DNA from: Euryarchaeota archaeon UBA13
GTDB taxonomy: Archaea > Thermoplasmatota > Poseidoniia > Poseidoniales > Poseidoniaceae
Direction of reading: 5' to 3'
NCBI GenBank assembly: GCA_002495945.1
Contig: DAHU01000023.1
Location: forward strand, 1-8,221
DNA length: 8,221 nt
Each line of letters starts with the position of its first letter. The stretch's first letter is position 1. Below the pieces are notes generated by a model, which was not told the DNA's origin, ran no database searches, and worked only from the letters and a program-made list of their open reading frames with translations. Made by a program: the position numbers and the translations under genes. Shown piece after piece: positions 6,849 through 8,221 of the stretch.

Positions 6849-7823
6849 ATGACGGTAGCGCACATTGATAACATGAGCCGAAGTATTCCCATAGTAGATT
6901 TTGCAGATTATGTGTCTGGTGATGATTTGCGCAAGCAAAAATTCATCCAATCAGTCGGAGACTCGCTCAAAGACATCGGGTTTTTTGCCCTCAAAAATCA
7001 CGGCATTCCCGTTGAATTAATTCAGCAATCATATGACAAAGGCGACGAATTTTTTGGTTTGCCTAGTGATGAAAAGATGGCCTATGCGCAGCGTGAAATT
7101 GCCCATCAAAGGGGATATACTGCATTTGGTGTTGAACATGCGAAAGACAATCCCGCACCTGATTTGAAAGAGTTCTGGCAGACCGGAAGAACTCACCAAA
7201 AAGGTTCAACGCCATCATATCCAGCCAATGTTTGGCCAAATGAAATAATTCCTGAGTTCAAGACTGTAGTCGATGATTTATACAACAGAATGGAATCATT
7301 GTCCTGTGATTTACTATCTGCTTGTAGTGAGTACTTAGGCAAAGAGAGCGATTGGCTTGTAGAAATGACCAATGATGGCAATACTATAATGCGGATAATC
7401 CATTACCCGCCACTTGGTGAAAATGTACCTGCTGGAGCGGTTCGTTCCGCAGCGCATGAAGATATTAATTTCATTACGCTGTTGGTAACTGCAACTGCAG
7501 ATGGCCTCGAAGTAATGGATCACGATGGTTCATGGATTAAGGTGGAAGGTGATGAACGATTCATCATTGTTGATTCCGGTGATATGATTCAAAATTTGAC
7601 TAATGGTTTATTCAAGTCCACAACTCACAGAGTCGTGAATCCCAGTTCAAAATCTGAACGTCGCTTCTCAATGCCAATGTTTGTTCACCCACGCAACTCC
7701 ATTGATTTAACACCAAGGCCGGAATTTATCGCTATGACAAGTGGTACTGCAGACTATCAATCCATATCTGCTGGTGATTATCTTCATCAAAGGTTAGTTG
7801 AAATCGGCCTTGCAGAAGATTAG
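6849..7823 (+). CDS. Isopenicillin N synthase-like Fe(II)/2-oxoglutarate oxygenase
   Basis: This 324-residue soluble protein has the two-part layout of the IPNS-like family (COG3491). An N-terminal DIOX_N region (about 12-130) contains IPIVDF, IGFFALKNHGIP, RGYTAFGVEHAK and PDLKEFWQTGR. The C-terminal double-stranded beta-helix follows. The iron triad is visible as H203-E-D205 (in AAHEDINFITLL) and H260 (in STTHRVVNP). R272-F-S274 is the RxS pair that binds the 2-oxoglutarate C5 carboxylate. RIIHYPP (R182 onward) and FSMPMFVHPR (273-282) are also family-typical. The protein should couple 2-oxoglutarate and O2 to oxidation of a small molecule, releasing succinate and CO2; the substrate is not determined. 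A second in-frame start, M9 at 6873 (MSRSIPIVDF), is plausible. The next gene begins 9 nt after the stop, so both are probably co-transcribed. True isopenicillin N synthase activity is not implied. Confidence 0.88.
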   Translation: MTVAHIDNMSRSIPIVDFADYVSGDDLRKQKFIQSVGDSLKDIGFFALKNHGIPVELIQQSYDKGDEFFGLPSDEKMAYAQREIAHQRGYTAFGVEHAKDNPAPDLKEFWQTGRTHQKGSTPSYPANVWPNEIIPEFKTVVDDLYNRMESLSCDLLSACSEYLGKESDWLVEMTNDGNTIMRIIHYPPLGENVPAGAVRSAAHEDINFITLLVTATADGLEVMDHDGSWIKVEGDERFIIVDSGDMIQNLTNGLFKSTTHRVVNPSSKSERRFSMPMFVHPRNSIDLTPRPEFIAMTSGTADYQSISAGDYLHQRLVEIGLAED

Positions 7824-7829
7824 GATGAT
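7823..7829 (+). promoter_or_regulatory. Shine-Dalgarno-like GGATGAT before the phosphorylase gene
   Basis: GGATGAT overlaps the last base of the oxygenase stop codon and ends 3 nt before the ATG at 7833. It resembles part of GGAGGTGAT. Its place inside a 9-nt gap indicates the phosphorylase is translated from a shared message with the oxygenase rather than from its own promoter. Confidence 0.4.
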
Positions 7830-7832
7830 ATT

Positions 7833-8221
7833 ATGAATCCCAAGGATGTTGAATTTTTAATTCAGCAAGTTGAATCTTCAACACCAATGAATGACGATTT
7901 ATTGCAACTATTCATAGATGCTGTTGCCCAGCGAAAATTGCCTCTTGATTTAGTCGAGCGTTGGCTGAGAGCAGTACATAGCAATGGCATATCGGTTAAG
8001 GAAACAACTCAACTAACCAAAGGCATGATGATGTCAGGAGCAGTCATCGAGTGGGATGATAATTCAAGGGTAGTTGATAAACACAGCACCGGTGGTGTCG
8101 GTGACAAAATGTCGCTGATGTTAGCACCAATCCTTGCTGCATGTGGATTGAAGGTTCCAATGCTTGCTGGTCGAGGGTTAGGCCACACTGGAGGTACCAT
8201 AGATAAATTGGAATCAATACC
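7833..8221 (+). CDS. deoA: Thymidine/pyrimidine-nucleoside phosphorylase (3'-truncated)
   Basis: The first 129 codons are present and the frame runs off the window; the family is about 430-440 residues, so roughly 310 are missing. The enzyme splits thymidine (or also uridine, in the PyNP type) with phosphate to a free base plus (deoxy)ribose 1-phosphate. KHSTGGVGDK (83-92) is the phosphate/nucleoside-binding block, with H84 and S85 matching His85 and Ser86 of E. coli DeoA. AGRGLGHTGGTIDKLES (112-128) matches the family signature. The helical N-terminal part is in register with bacterial and animal thymidine phosphorylase, which fixes the start at 7833 and shows that the roughly 80-residue extension of archaeal AMP phosphorylase is absent. 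That argues for base salvage rather than the archaeal AMP pathway, and for acquisition of a bacterial-type gene. Thymidine versus broader pyrimidine specificity cannot be settled from this fragment, so the symbol is provisional. Confidence 0.9.
   Translation, partial: MNPKDVEFLIQQVESSTPMNDDLLQLFIDAVAQRKLPLDLVERWLRAVHSNGISVKETTQLTKGMMMSGAVIEWDDNSRVVDKHSTGGVGDKMSLMLAPILAACGLKVPMLAGRGLGHTGGTIDKLESI

Noticed and set aside
6849..7823. Isopenicillin N synthase proper / beta-lactam cluster
   Set aside because: No ACV synthetase, beta-lactam gene or other biosynthetic gene is nearby, and the family name covers many oxygenases with other substrates.

Overview
The window is a compact, single-strand (+) stretch of about 8.2 kb with roughly 43-45% GC by eye, short intergenic gaps (9-52 nt) and five genes. 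Two are cut by the window edges. The protein content suggests a planktonic archaeon, most likely marine Group II Euryarchaeota (Candidatus Poseidoniales). This rests on three things: a TctA-type membrane protein of the archaeal COG1784 style, a very large secreted protein with a C-terminal anchor and a short 'PGW...GWT.EQL' tail of a kind I associate with that group, and Shine-Dalgarno-like GGAGATGA. It is an inference from recognition, not a database result.

Layout: (1) 1-960, the C-terminal 319 codons of a TctA/COG1784-family polytopic membrane protein whose start lies upstream of the window. (2) 1013-6004, a 1663-residue surface protein. It has a signal peptide, six lamin-tail-domain (LTD)-like repeats, a complete two-HKD phospholipase D-type hydrolase, Ca-binding-type DxDxDG repeats, one membrane anchor and a short cytoplasmic tail. 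(3) 6052-6801, a seven-helix Bax inhibitor-1/YccA-family protein. (4) 6849-7823, an Fe(II)/2-oxoglutarate oxygenase of the isopenicillin N synthase-like family. (5) 7833 to the window end, the first 129 codons of a thymidine/pyrimidine-nucleoside phosphorylase, 9 nt behind gene 4.

How they may work together: genes 4 and 5 look co-transcribed. A phosphorylase that releases thymine or uracil next to a 2OG oxygenase suggests nucleoside salvage coupled to base or nucleoside oxidation, by analogy with fungal thymine 7-hydroxylase, but the oxygenase's substrate cannot be read from sequence. The LTD-PLD surface protein could supply nucleosides or phosphate by cutting extracellular DNA or phospholipid, which would link it loosely to the salvage gene; this is speculative. 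I see no RNA genes, CRISPR, insertion sequences or phage genes. The most unusual item is the LTD x6 - PLD - DxDxDG - TM - tail protein. The oxygenase/phosphorylase pair is the most testable metabolic lead.
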